Positions 37,163 through 46,033 are shown, counted from the stretch's first letter. The stretch is 64,000 bases of DNA from an uncultured Bacilli bacterium (GCA_934096585.1 CAKOMG010000006.1:1-64000); one strand, 5' to 3'. Numbers and translations are program-made. The notes: generated from the sequence alone by a model not told the origin.

Positions 37163-38311
37163 TTATTTCCTATCTATTTCTCTTATCATTTTATTTTTTT
37201 CTTTTTCTTTAACTGTGAAATCTTTAAACATTTGGAATATATTTTTAAATACAACTTTATCTAAAAATAATTCTCTTAAAGTTTTGTCTAATACTTTTCT
37301 TTCTTCTTTATTGCTTCCAAAATATGATTTAATAAGTTTAAATTTATTAGCATTTAATTCCAATAAAGTATTAGAATTTGTACAAACAAGAATATTATAT
37401 ACGGCATTACTAAATTTTTCACGCATAGAATAATCCATATTTTCTAACATTGTTTTTACTTTATTTTCAATATAAATGCTATCTTCACTTCGCTTAGTTG
37501 CTTTTTCAAAATGATCCACATTAACACTCCAACTAAATAAATCATGTTGATATAAGCCTTGACTATCACATGCAACCAAACAATGCTTTTCATAATGATT
37601 AAATAAATATCCCACTATACCAGTATCACCACAATATGTTGTTATTTTATTACATTTAAGTATTTGTTCTTCATTCAGTTCATCAGAGAATCCTTGACCA
37701 TCAAAGCTATATACTTTTGTCACTTTATTTTGGGTCTCATTATTTGCGAATGTATAACTATACATAGCTAAGTTTCCACCTTTAGAATGACCTATTACTT
37801 CAACATGCTTTTTATTCTTTGCAATGTACTCTAGATATTTTACAGATTCAATTTGAGCCGGAGTTGGATAATTATATATCATATTAATATTCTCTTTCCA
37901 ACCTATAATTGTATCATCAGTTCCCGAAAATACAACTATTGTATGATCATCAATTGCTAATGTAAATGCAGTGAATTGAATTTCTCTTTGAGTACTAATG
38001 TCACTAACATAATTAGTAAGTTTTATATCTTTATATCGTTTTGTTTTACGTATTATATCTAATAGTGAAACAATTTGTGAAGGTACAACTAACCCTATAG
38101 TATTGATTACTTCTTTTTTATGTGGTTTCATATGTTTACCTAACTCTTCAATTGTAATTGAAGCATCGGTTTGATATAGAGGCATATCAATAAATTTCTT
38201 ATAAGGAATCATAATTAATTGTGAAAAAATAGCCATATCTACTTCATTTATTTTTTCAACATTAACCGTTAAATCACTTCGCCATCTAATATAATCAAAT
38301 ATCTTATCCAT
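37163..38311 (-). CDS. DUF2974 (Mbeg1-like) alpha/beta hydrolase
   Basis: 382 residues. Lipase-class-3-like fold: VVFSGTDDTIIGWKENI, then the nucleophile elbow GHSKGGNLA with Ser in the middle near residue 176, and SFDGQGFS. The C-terminal third is charged and helical. DUF2974 proteins are cytosolic serine hydrolases of unknown substrate, common in Firmicutes. There is no signal peptide. Good SD (AGGAGG); a TATAAT box lies upstream near 38343. Confidence 0.88.
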   Translation of the reverse strand: MDKIFDYIRWRSDLTVNVEKINEVDMAIFSQLIMIPYKKFIDMPLYQTDASITIEELGKHMKPHKKEVINTIGLVVPSQIVSLLDIIRKTKRYKDIKLTNYVSDISTQREIQFTAFTLAIDDHTIVVFSGTDDTIIGWKENINMIYNYPTPAQIESVKYLEYIAKNKKHVEVIGHSKGGNLAMYSYTFANNETQNKVTKVYSFDGQGFSDELNEEQILKCNKITTYCGDTGIVGYLFNHYEKHCLVACDSQGLYQHDLFSWSVNVDHFEKATKRSEDSIYIENKVKTMLENMDYSMREKFSNAVYNILVCTNSNTLLELNANKFKLIKSYFGSNKEERKVLDKTLRELFLDKVVFKNIFQMFKDFTVKEKEKNKMIREIDRK

Positions 38312-38394
38312 AAAAACCTCCTACTTATAATTGCTTTAATTATACATTATTTTTATTAAAATATAAATAGTTAATTTTCAAAATTTATATATTT

Positions 38395-38432
38395 AAAAAA
38401 GTTAGTATCACTTTTATTTGTGTACTAACTTA
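38395..38432 (-). terminator. Terminator of the lipoprotein-metalloprotease operon
   Basis: AAGTTAGTA / TACTAACTT arms with a loop of 14-15 bases and a run of six T on the minus strand. Confidence 0.88.
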
Positions 38433-38442
38433 GCATTTTTTA

Positions 38443-41400
38443 TTATTCTATTATGAAATGTACTTTAATTTTGAATCTATTATTTACTAAATATGTTCCA
38501 GTTAAAGTAAAGCATCCTTTACCATTTATAGTAACATCACCCCATTCATCCATACTAGCTCTAAACGAATCATTATGACAATTGCTTCTTATGTTATAAG
38601 AATAATCTTGTAGCCATGGATATGGACATAATATGTTTTCCATTTCAAAATGAAATTTATTGTTGTCTACATCTGTTGCATATTTAACAGTATGTGTACT
38701 TTGTAATTCAACTATTCCAGTTCCTGTATCTTCTATTATATTAAACTCTTTTATAAATACTTTACTTGGATCTTCTTTTAGTACTGCCATTATCTTAACA
38801 GTTCCTACACTTCTTCCTAATACTGTTCCATATTTTGTAACAGTGGCAATATTTTCATTACTTGTATACCAATCATAATCAAGTCTTGATGGAGATATTC
38901 CATAATTATAATTTGGATATGTTAGTCTTGTAAAACCTACTGTTATATGACTTTGTCTATAACTTCTTTCAAATACATCTATATCTTTTTCTATTATATT
39001 TATTTGACTTCCTGCTTCTGTTACTCTATCTGGATCTGTTACTAATACATTTGGATTAGATTGTGTTATTAAACGATTAAGGGTAATTGTAAAATTATTT
39101 ACATCCTCTTTATTAAAATACCCTATATAATATGTTCCTGCTTCCATTCCTACTGTATATGTAAAAATTTGATTATCTTTATTAATTAAGCCTATAAATT
39201 TTAAATCTAATGAGTATTGTAAAGTATTAGGATCATAATTTTGTTTTACTAATAAAGCTAATATATTATTAGACTGATTTCCAGAATAATTAAAGGTAAT
39301 AGTAAACTTACCTGTTTGTTTTAAATCAATTAATTTAAAATAATCACCTTTTTTATTTTCATTCATTACATTGATTAATTCATTATTGTTTTCGCTTAAA
39401 TTAAATAAGTTTATATTTTGTGATTGTATTGTTGAAACAAATAAACTTAATTTAGAAAATTCACTATTATTGAAATTAACATCAATATATATACATTCAT
39501 CTTTTAATAAATAAACAATTAAACTATTTTCACCTGCTTTATTAATAGCTTTACCTGTTAAATCTGTTACTGGCAATTTATCAGCTGGTGTTTCTCTAGT
39601 TTTAGACTTATAAATTGTTAATGAATTTAATGGTAGAGATATTATTGTTCCATCTGTTGTTACGGCTTCAATTGTAAATTTAAATATACCTGCTTTATTG
39701 CTATTAACATAGTACATTTTATTTAAAAAATTACCATCTGATGTTTCGTGCAAATGTGGTAATAAATTATTTTCTTTATTATAATCAACTTTTTCTCCAT
39801 CATTTGGCCATCTTAATTCATAATTAAATGTGACTACACCACTATCTGTATTAGATTCATATCTAATATCAAAATAGTAAATGCCTTGACTTAAATAAGC
39901 ATATAAAGTATTGTTGCCTGTATAAATTTGTTCTAGATTTTCATTGTAAATAAACATTTTTACATCTGAAGTTGAGGTGAATTTATATGATTTACTACAT
40001 TCAACATTTAGTTTATACATTTTATTATATCCGGCGTTTAAAGAAGTTCTTTGTGATCCATTAATTAAACAGTGTAAGTCTATTTCATCAAACACTATAC
40101 TTTCAGAAGTAATTTTATTTTTATAACTTGACCAATATGTTTTGTTTTTATATTCAGCAATTCTATTTGGTGGTACAATGATTTGTAAATTACTATTACA
40201 GTCATCAAATGCATTTGCGCCTAACTGTGTGATATCTGATATTTTTCTTTCTATAGTAACTGAAGAAAGTGATGAACAATTCATAAATGCATTTTCTTCA
40301 ATATATTCAAGACTAGAAGGAAAAACAATACTTTCTAAACTTGAACATCCTTTAAATGCGGAAGCGCCTATTGAGATTATATTATTTGGTAATGCTACTA
40401 ATTGCAAAGATGAACATCCTTCAAATGCACTTTCTTCTATGTGTTTTACATTACTAGATAAAATAATACTTTTTAAACTTGAACATCCTTTAAACGCAGA
40501 AGCACCAATGCTTGTTACCTTTATTCCACCAATTGTATCAGGAATTATTATATAATCCACGTTATCATTTAAAAAACCTAAAATTTTTAAACCACAAGAT
40601 CCATTATCATTTTCACCAGTAATATTAAATTCACTTTCAATAACTTGATAACATTTTGTACATTTTAACCAGTGTCTATAGCCGGCAGATGCAAGTGATT
40701 CAAATTCATGTATACAAGTTGCTGCTTCTTCCAAATGTTCTTTTCCTGATAAAAGTGCTAAACGGGAGTCGGTAACATCACAATAAAAACATACATATCT
40801 ATACCAAGAATCATCTTTCCAATATCTTCTAAAATCATGAGTTGTATGTTTATTATTAGCAACTGCTAATCCTTGAATATCTTGGTAGTGTAGTCGGCCA
40901 TTGGTTTTATATCCCATAAGAGAAATATGAGTTCTTGAATCTATATTATCTAAATCTTGTAATCCTAACATATGGCCAAATTCGTGCATTATTGTACTAT
41001 AGTCATTGTATTCTTTGATCTCGATTTGGTGAAAACCTGGTATAGGATTAAACAATCCATCATACCCTTCTAATGTTGGATTATATCTAACAGGAACAAT
41101 ACCGGTTCCATTACTTGATTGCTTTTCTATATTTACTATTGCACCCGAATAATCTGCTATTCTAACACTATTCCACTCTGCAGCAGCTTTATCAACATTA
41201 ACTATAAATTCTTCTTTTTGTTCATTAGTTAATGATGATAAAGTAGCTTCATCTATCCAATATTTAAATATTGGAGAATATTTAGGCATTACTAGCCAGT
41301 TTTTACAACCACTAGCATAACTAGCTGAATACCCACCTTCTCTACTAGCACCACAAGTAGAACCACAACCAGAACCACTTATATCTTCTAAAATATAGCT

Positions 41401-41613
41401 TGTTATAGAGTCTTTAAGATCTTCTTGTAGTTCATCTCCATTATTACAGTTATATTCAGTATAAATATTCGAATTGATATTATTTATAATACTATCTTCA
41501 TTTTCAATTGTCTTTTGAGCATAAACAGTAGTTCCAAAAAAATTAGCCATAGTTAGTAGTGTAGTTAATAGTCCAATTAGTAAAAATAACTTAATTCTAT
41601 TTAATTGCTTCAT
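38443..41613 (-). CDS. Large secreted zinc metalloprotease with BspA-type leucine-rich repeats
   Basis: 1,056 residues. Signal peptide at 1-32 (cleavage near VYA). A zincin domain around 100-260 has HEFGHMLGLQD near residue 209, i.e. HExxHxxGxxD as in M7/M10-like peptidases, with a possible Met-turn SLMGY. BspA-type LRRs (SIGASAFKGCSSL units) lie at about 365-475, followed by several beta modules (~500-920) and a Big_2-like domain (ENIATVTKYGTV) near 940-985. No LPxTG or C-terminal anchor, so it is released or held non-covalently. It starts 17 bp after the third lipoprotein gene with the same intergenic sequence, so it belongs to that operon. Likely a host- or protein-directed surface enzyme. 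Confidence 0.87.
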   Translation of the reverse strand: MKQLNRIKLFLLIGLLTTLLTMANFFGTTVYAQKTIENEDSIINNINSNIYTEYNCNNGDELQEDLKDSITSYILEDISGSGCGSTCGASREGGYSASYASGCKNWLVMPKYSPIFKYWIDEATLSSLTNEQKEEFIVNVDKAAAEWNSVRIADYSGAIVNIEKQSSNGTGIVPVRYNPTLEGYDGLFNPIPGFHQIEIKEYNDYSTIMHEFGHMLGLQDLDNIDSRTHISLMGYKTNGRLHYQDIQGLAVANNKHTTHDFRRYWKDDSWYRYVCFYCDVTDSRLALLSGKEHLEEAATCIHEFESLASAGYRHWLKCTKCYQVIESEFNITGENDNGSCGLKILGFLNDNVDYIIIPDTIGGIKVTSIGASAFKGCSSLKSIILSSNVKHIEESAFEGCSSLQLVALPNNIISIGASAFKGCSSLESIVFPSSLEYIEENAFMNCSSLSSVTIERKISDITQLGANAFDDCNSNLQIIVPPNRIAEYKNKTYWSSYKNKITSESIVFDEIDLHCLINGSQRTSLNAGYNKMYKLNVECSKSYKFTSTSDVKMFIYNENLEQIYTGNNTLYAYLSQGIYYFDIRYESNTDSGVVTFNYELRWPNDGEKVDYNKENNLLPHLHETSDGNFLNKMYYVNSNKAGIFKFTIEAVTTDGTIISLPLNSLTIYKSKTRETPADKLPVTDLTGKAINKAGENSLIVYLLKDECIYIDVNFNNSEFSKLSLFVSTIQSQNINLFNLSENNNELINVMNENKKGDYFKLIDLKQTGKFTITFNYSGNQSNNILALLVKQNYDPNTLQYSLDLKFIGLINKDNQIFTYTVGMEAGTYYIGYFNKEDVNNFTITLNRLITQSNPNVLVTDPDRVTEAGSQINIIEKDIDVFERSYRQSHITVGFTRLTYPNYNYGISPSRLDYDWYTSNENIATVTKYGTVLGRSVGTVKIMAVLKEDPSKVFIKEFNIIEDTGTGIVELQSTHTVKYATDVDNNKFHFEMENILCPYPWLQDYSYNIRSNCHNDSFRASMDEWGDVTINGKGCFTLTGTYLVNNRFKIKVHFIIE

Positions 41614-41630
41614 AATTTTCCTCCTCTAAT

Positions 41631-42053
41631 TTATTCTATTTTTTCAAATTTTACAGTTATTACTCCTTTATATTTATCTTTATCAGTAACTGTAGCAGTA
41701 TAAGTATTTGTTTTATTTTCTTCTACTACTTTGCCATTAAATGTCCATTCTTTTACTTTGTAGCCTTCTTTAGGTATTGCGGTAAAAATAATTTGAGCAC
41801 TTCCTCTTTTTCCACCCATAAGACTTAAATAGTAACTATTTTCTCCACAACCAACGTCATAGCCACGATGCTCACTGCAACTCCAAACTGGTGGTTCATA
41901 ACCATATGGTGTTATAGCAGTTAATTCTCCTTCTCCTTCTGCAACAGAAAAATGAAACTCATAGCCATAGTCCGCATTGATAATCACTTTATTACAGCCA
42001 AACATTGTAATACTAAACAATATTAAAAAAAACAATAAGAATAATTTTTTCAT
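41631..42053 (-). CDS. Tandem lipoprotein 3
   Basis: 140 residues. Lipoprotein signal MKKLFLLFFLILFSITMFGC with the lipid-attachment Cys at residue 20. A short variable segment follows around SCSEHRGYDVGCGE, then a shared beta-rich C-terminal domain (GYKVKEWTFNGK ... ITVKFEKIE) of the sort seen in repeated surface-protein modules. Anchored to the outer face of the membrane. Function unknown; the metalloprotease follows 17 bp downstream. Confidence 0.85.
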   Translation of the reverse strand: MKKLFLLFFLILFSITMFGCNKVIINADYGYEFHFSVAEGEGELTAITPYGYEPPVWSCSEHRGYDVGCGENSYYLSLMGGKRGSAQIIFTAIPKEGYKVKEWTFNGKVVEENKTNTYTATVTDKDKYKGVITVKFEKIE

Positions 42054-42070
42054 GCTTTTCCTCCTCTAAT

Positions 42071-42496
42071 TTATTCGATTTTTTCAAATTTAACAGTTAT
42101 TACTCCTTTATATTTATCTTTATAAGTAACTGTAGCAGTATAAGTATTTGTTTTATTTCCTTCTACTACTTTGCCATTAAATGTCCATTCCTTTACTTTA
42201 TAGCCTTCTTTAGGTATTGCGGTAAAAATAACTTCATGACTTCCTTTCTCTCCACCCCTAAGACTTACAAAATAACTATTTTCTCCACATCCAAGATCAC
42301 ACACAAAAGAATTCCTACGGCAGCGTCTAACTGGTGGTTCATAACCATATGGTGTTATAGCAGTTAATTCTCCTTCTCCTTCTGCAACAGAAAAATGAAA
42401 CTCATAGCCATAGTCCGCATTGATAATCACTTTATTACAGCCAAACATTGTAATACTAAACAATATTAAAACAAACAATAAGAATAATTTTTTCAT
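42071..42496 (-). CDS. Tandem lipoprotein 2
   Basis: 141 residues. Same plan as its neighbours: lipobox MFGC, the N-terminal HFSVAEGEGELTAITPYGYE block identical to copy 3, a different central stretch (RRCRRNSFVCDLGCGE), and the common C-terminal domain. The differences among copies concentrate between the PPV and CGENSY anchors, suggesting diversification of an exposed loop. Confidence 0.85.
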   Translation of the reverse strand: MKKLFLLFVLILFSITMFGCNKVIINADYGYEFHFSVAEGEGELTAITPYGYEPPVRRCRRNSFVCDLGCGENSYFVSLRGGEKGSHEVIFTAIPKEGYKVKEWTFNGKVVEGNKTNTYTATVTYKDKYKGVITVKFEKIE

Positions 42497-42513
42497 AATT
42501 TTCCTCCTCTAAT

Positions 42514-42936
42514 TTATTCGATTTTTTCAAATTTAACAGTTATTACTCCTTTATATTTATCTTTATCAGTAACTGTAGCAGTATAAGTATTTGTCTTATT
42601 TCCTTCTACTATTTTACCATTAAAGGTCCATTCTTTTACTTTATATCCTTCCTTAGGTATTGCGGTAAAAACTACTTGAGCATCCCCTGTTTTCGCACCA
42701 AAACATTTTACATAATAACTATTTTCTCCACATCCAAGATCACAGTAAGGAGAATCACTGCATCGTATATAATCTACAAACTCTTCACCATATGTTGTTT
42801 TAGCAATTAATTCTCCTTCCCCTTCTACAACAGAAAAATGAAACTTATAACCATAGCGTTCACAAATCACTTTTTTACAACCAAACATTGTAATACTAAA
42901 CAATATTAAAAAAAACAATAAGAATAATTTTTTCAT
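42514..42936 (-). CDS. Tandem lipoprotein 1 (first of operon)
   Basis: 140 residues. The most divergent of the three in its first half (KVICERYGYKFHFSVVEG; central RCSDSPYCDLGCGE), but with the same signal peptide and C-terminal module. SD GAAGGAGGA. A GGTATAAT box near 42967 could be its promoter. A 26-codon ORF with a strong SD upstream overlaps its ATG. Confidence 0.85.
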   Translation of the reverse strand: MKKLFLLFFLILFSITMFGCKKVICERYGYKFHFSVVEGEGELIAKTTYGEEFVDYIRCSDSPYCDLGCGENSYYVKCFGAKTGDAQVVFTAIPKEGYKVKEWTFNGKIVEGNKTNTYTATVTDKDKYKGVITVKFEKIE

Positions 42937-43013
42937 AAATATAATCCTCCTTCTTTAAATGTTATTATTATACCTTTTACTTTTTTGTAATTAGTATCTA
43001 AATAAATTAACAT
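42933..43013 (-). CDS. Possible 26-codon leader ORF before the lipoproteins
   Basis: ATG 43013 follows AGGGAGG at ideal spacing. The frame ends in TGA overlapping the ATG of lipoprotein 1 (ATGA), a coupling arrangement. The peptide (MLIYLDTNYKKVKG...) is unremarkable. The TATAAT box used to explain lipoprotein 1 lies inside it, so only one of the two readings may be right. Confidence 0.25.
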   Translation of the reverse strand: MLIYLDTNYKKVKGIIITFKEGGLYL

Positions 43014-43087
43014 ATAATACCTCCCTATACTCTTATTTCCTTTTATCACTATTATTATATGCAATCTACATACAATAATTTATTTAT

Positions 43088-43120
43088 AGCATAAAAGCCC
43101 CCTTTATCCAAAGAGAGCTT
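43088..43120 (-). terminator. Hairpin resembling a terminator/attenuator
   Basis: AAAGCTCTCTTT-GGAT-AAAGGGGGCTTT: a 12-bp stem with three G-U pairs, followed only by TATG-type sequence, so as a terminator it is weak. It overlaps the end of the 27-codon ORF. Confidence 0.5.
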
Positions 43121-43187
43121 TATAGTCATATATAAGTAATATTCCTATCGATGTTTCCCTAGCAATCAAAGGATATGCTTTAATCAT
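43104..43187 (-). CDS. Possible 27-codon ORF behind a strong promoter
   Basis: Starts at ATG 43187 only a few bases after the -10 box of a consensus promoter, ends at a TAA in the hairpin. The peptide (MIKAYPLIARETSIG...) looks fairly protein-like, but there is no proper SD, and the transcript would be nearly leaderless. Could equally be a small RNA. Confidence 0.25.
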   Translation of the reverse strand: MIKAYPLIARETSIGILLIYDYKALFG

Positions 43188-43193
43188 ACCTAT

Positions 43194-43222
43194 ATTTTAT
43201 CAATTAATTAATTGAATGTCAA
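43194..43222 (-). promoter_or_regulatory. Consensus promoter of an orphan short transcript
   Basis: TTGACA, exactly 17 bp, TAAAAT on the minus strand; one of the best sigma-A matches in the window, yet no gene of normal size follows for about 260 bp. Confidence 0.75.
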
Positions 43223-43262
43223 CAATAGTTGTTTTATTCCTATCATACCTATTTTTATTTGT

Positions 43263-43306
43263 ATTAAAAAAGACGTTTTTAATATAAAATTAAACGTCTT
43301 TTTATT
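43263..43306 (-). terminator. Terminator of the NifU-like/GGGtGRT operon
   Basis: AAAAAGACGTTTAA / TTAAAAACGTCTTTTTT hairpin and T-run on the minus strand. Confidence 0.92.
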
Positions 43307-43311
43307 TATTT

Positions 43312-44310
43312 TTATTTTAAAGCTTCTGCAACTGCAACTGCAACTGCAACTGTAGCTCCTACCATTGGGTTATTACCCATACCAATTAGACCCATCATTT
43401 CAACATGAGCAGGAACTGAAGATGATCCCGCAAATTGAGCATCACTATGCATTCTTCCCATTGTATCAGTCATACCATATGAAGCAGGTCCTGCTGCCAT
43501 ATTATCTGGGTGAAGTGTTCTACCAGTACCACCACCTGAAGCAACTGAGAAATATTTTTTACCTAATTCATTACATTCTTTCTTATATGTACCAGCAACT
43601 GGATGTTGGAAACGTGTTGGGTTAGTTGAGTTACCAGTGATTGATACATCAACACCTTCTAAATGCATAATTGCAACACCTTCACGAACATCATCTGCAC
43701 CATAACATCTTACTTTAGCTCTATCGCCATTTGAATATGCATGTTCATTTACAATTGTTACTTTACCAGTTTTATAATCAAATACTGTTTCAACATGAGT
43801 AAATCCATTTACTCTTGAAATGATTTTTGCGGCATCTTTTCCTAAACCATTTAAGATAACTCTTAGAGGTTCTTTTCTTACTTTGTTTGCTGTTTTAGCA
43901 ATACCAATAGCACCTTCTGCAGCTGCAAATGATTCATGTCCTGCTAAGAATGCAAAACATTTAGTATCTTCAGATAATAACATAGCACCTAAATTTCCAT
44001 GTCCTAAACCAACTTTTCTATCATCAGCAACTGATCCAGGAATACAGAATGATTGAAGTCCTACACCAATCCATTTAGCAGCTTCTGCAGCTGATTTTGC
44101 ATTGTTTTTAATAGCAAGTGCTGCACCAACTTCATATGCCCAACATGCATTTTCAAAACAAATTGTTTGAATTCCTCTTACGATTGATAAAGCATCTACA
44201 CCTTTTGCATCACAAATTGCTTTTGCTTCTTCAATTGAAGCAATACCATTTTCATTTAAACATTTATTGATTTGATCAATTCTTCTTTCATAACTTTCAA
44301 ATAATGCCAT
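43312..44310 (-). CDS. GGGtGRT protein
   Basis: 332 residues. Carries the motif that names the family, SGGGTGRTLHPDNMA near residue 260. Widely distributed in anaerobes and always near a NifU-like scaffold protein, as here (11 bp downstream of it); the biochemical role is not established, Fe-S-related metabolism being the usual guess. The 3' end contains a CTGCAA hexanucleotide repeat that encodes VAVAVAVA. SD AGGAGG. Confidence 0.93.
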   Translation of the reverse strand: MALFESYERRIDQINKCLNENGIASIEEAKAICDAKGVDALSIVRGIQTICFENACWAYEVGAALAIKNNAKSAAEAAKWIGVGLQSFCIPGSVADDRKVGLGHGNLGAMLLSEDTKCFAFLAGHESFAAAEGAIGIAKTANKVRKEPLRVILNGLGKDAAKIISRVNGFTHVETVFDYKTGKVTIVNEHAYSNGDRAKVRCYGADDVREGVAIMHLEGVDVSITGNSTNPTRFQHPVAGTYKKECNELGKKYFSVASGGGTGRTLHPDNMAAGPASYGMTDTMGRMHSDAQFAGSSSVPAHVEMMGLIGMGNNPMVGATVAVAVAVAEALK

Positions 44311-44321
44311 GATATTACCTC

Positions 44322-45014
44322 CTATTCTTGACGAGGGTCAATGTATTTTGCTGCTTCAGCAAATCTTCCATATGTACCCTTTGCTTTCTCTAATGCTTCT
44401 TCTGCTTTGATTCCTTTCTTTAAGAAATCAGTAAACTTACCTAAACTTAAATATTCATATCCAATGATCTCACTATTTTCATCTAAAGCAAGTCTTGTAA
44501 TATATCCTTCTGTTAATTCAAGATATCTTGGGCCTTTTTCTAATGTGCTATAAATAGTACCAACTTGGCTTCTTAATCCTTTACCTAAATCTTCAAGACC
44601 AGCACCAATTGTTAATCCATTTTCTGAGAATGCTGATTGAGTTCTACCATAAACGATTTGTAAGAATAATTCACGCATTGCTGTATTGATAGCATCACAT
44701 ACTAAGTCAGTATTAACTGCTTCTAATACTGTCTTACCAACAATAGCTTCACCAGCCATTGCTGCAGAATGTGTCATACCAGAACATCCAATTGTTTCAA
44801 TTAAAGCTTCTTGAATTATGCCGTGTTTAACGTTTAATGTTAATTTACATGCACCTTGTTGAGGAGCACACCATCCAATACCATGAGTAAAACCAGAAAT
44901 ATCAGTGATTTGTCTTGAGTATGTCCATTCACCTTCTTGAGGAATTGGAGCACAACCATGACTAGCACCAATAGCAACTTTACACATGTTTTTAACTTGA
45001 TTTGTTGTTTCCAT
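44322..45014 (-). CDS. NifU-like iron-sulfur scaffold family protein (GGGtGRT partner)
   Basis: 230 residues. Contains a NifU/IscU-like core with conserved Cys sites (GCAPIPQEGEW, GWCAPQQGACKL, IGCSGMTHSAAMAGEAI) and a C-terminal helical extension not found in IscU/SufU. The family is annotated as Fe-S assembly scaffold and pairs with GGGtGRT proteins. It is distinct from the SufU at 8238, so the cell has two U-type proteins. First gene of the pair. Confidence 0.88.
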   Translation of the reverse strand: METTNQVKNMCKVAIGASHGCAPIPQEGEWTYSRQITDISGFTHGIGWCAPQQGACKLTLNVKHGIIQEALIETIGCSGMTHSAAMAGEAIVGKTVLEAVNTDLVCDAINTAMRELFLQIVYGRTQSAFSENGLTIGAGLEDLGKGLRSQVGTIYSTLEKGPRYLELTEGYITRLALDENSEIIGYEYLSLGKFTDFLKKGIKAEEALEKAKGTYGRFAEAAKYIDPRQE

Positions 45015-45072
45015 ACTTCTTCTTCCTTTTTTTAAATTTTTTTATAGATCCTTAATCTATATTACATCTAAT

Positions 45073-45101
45073 ATTCTATCATATTGTTTTTAATAATTCA
45101 A
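45073..45101 (-). promoter_or_regulatory. Promoter of the NifU-like/GGGtGRT pair
   Basis: TTGAAT, 17 bp, TAGAAT on the minus strand, about 60 bp before the start codon at 45014. Confidence 0.7.
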
Positions 45102-45209
45102 TCCAAAAATGTTTACAAAGTAAAATTGTTTTCATTAGGTATTCAATATGAAAAATTAATTTATTTTATAACCTATAAAATGGTTGCTAATAATGACACT
45201 ATAATAATA

Positions 45210-45241
45210 TAAAAGGCTAAAAGTTTCCTTTTAGCCCTAAT
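45210..45241 (-). terminator. Terminator of the zinc-ribbon genes
   Basis: GGCTAAAAG-GAAA-CTTTTAGCC followed by TTTTA on the minus strand. Confidence 0.9.
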
Positions 45242-45244
45242 AAA

Positions 45245-45598
45245 CTATTTATTAATTAAAATAGCACCAATGATATTACTAGCTAATGAAATAACGACAC
45301 AAACAACACCTAAAATTATAGCTACTGTTGCTGCAGAATCATTCTTTTTCTTAGCATCAATTCCAGAGCCTATTGTTACAGCTCCAAGCACATAACCAAT
45401 TAATGGAACAAACAATGAAACAACTGAACCGATAACACTTAAAACAATACTCAATACTAAAACTTTTGATTTTTTTGGTGCTTCAACAGGTTTAGCTTCA
45501 ACAACAGGTGTTGCCTTTTCTTCTTCAACAGCTGCTCCGCAATTTGGACAAACCTTAGCATCATTTGGAATTTCTTTTCCACATTTTGCACAAAACAT
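45245..45598 (-). CDS. Zinc-ribbon membrane protein
   Basis: 117 residues. N-terminal zinc ribbon (C-x2-C-x11-C-x2-C, residues 3-21), a Glu/Pro/Lys-rich linker, then two hydrophobic segments (about 47-75 and 88-112). This plan (zinc_ribbon_2 plus membrane helices, DUF4190-like) is common in Firmicutes; function unknown. Probably co-transcribed with the next zinc-ribbon gene, 33 bp apart. Confidence 0.82.
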   Translation of the reverse strand: MFCAKCGKEIPNDAKVCPNCGAAVEEEKATPVVEAKPVEAPKKSKVLVLSIVLSVIGSVVSLFVPLIGYVLGAVTIGSGIDAKKKNDSAATVAIILGVVCVVISLASNIIGAILINK

Positions 45599-45631
45599 AA
45601 TTTATACCTCCCCTATGTTTTTTTAACTTTT

Positions 45632-45973
45632 TTAATGGTCGCAAAGCATTATAATGCCTCCAATAGTACTTACAAAAAGGAGCATCACAATTTTTTGTTC
45701 AACACTTATTTTACCTCGTTTTTTATAATAGTTACCAATCAAAATAACTTGTACAATACAAAGTATTAATAAAAAATAATTAAATAGCACGCCTATTATA
45801 AGAGTAGAAATGCAAGAAAAAATGCACATTATATGAGCAACAAAAAATTTAGTTTCTTTTTTCTTCTTGTCAATATTTATTTTTATATCTTCATCTTGAT
45901 TAAATTTATATCCACATTTCGGACACTCAATTGCTTCGCTCATTACTTCTAAATGACAGTTCTTACAATACAT
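45632..45973 (-). CDS. Second zinc-ribbon membrane protein
   Basis: 113 residues. Zinc ribbon C-x2-C-x11-C-x2-C at residues 3-21, a basic stretch (KKKKETK), and hydrophobic segments near 44-62, 66-80 and 96-109. No further similarity recognised. SD GGAGGGAG; a TGCTATAAT extended -10 lies upstream (about 45996-46004), back to back with the promoter of the phosphoesterase. Confidence 0.78.
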   Translation of the reverse strand: MYCKNCHLEVMSEAIECPKCGYKFNQDEDIKINIDKKKKETKFFVAHIMCIFSCISTLIIGVLFNYFLLILCIVQVILIGNYYKKRGKISVEQKIVMLLFVSTIGGIIMLCDH

Positions 45974-46033
45974 TTACTCCCTCCATTACACCTATTATAG
46001 CATATTTTACTTTTTTAATCAATAGAAATATGT

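Larger units (their letters stand above)
41614..42936 (-). repeat. Three tandem paralogous lipoprotein genes with repeated spacers
   Basis: Units of about 440 bp start at 42936, 42496 and 42053. Signal sequences, 3' coding ends and the 17-bp spacers (TAATTTATT...CCTCC type) are nearly identical; the middle parts differ. Confidence 0.9.
42937..43311 (-). other. 375-bp intergenic region between GGGtGRT and lipoprotein operons
   Basis: From right to left on the minus strand this holds: the GGGtGRT terminator, a consensus promoter (43194-43222), a 27-codon ORF with poor SD (43104-43187), a 12-bp GC/GU-rich hairpin (43088-43120), and the lipoprotein leader. No larger gene is visible on either strand. 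It reads like a compact independent small transcript. Confidence 0.6.

Noticed and set aside
40142..40555. Plus-strand 137-codon ORF with repeated segments
   Set aside because: Mirror of the BspA-type leucine-rich repeats on the minus strand.
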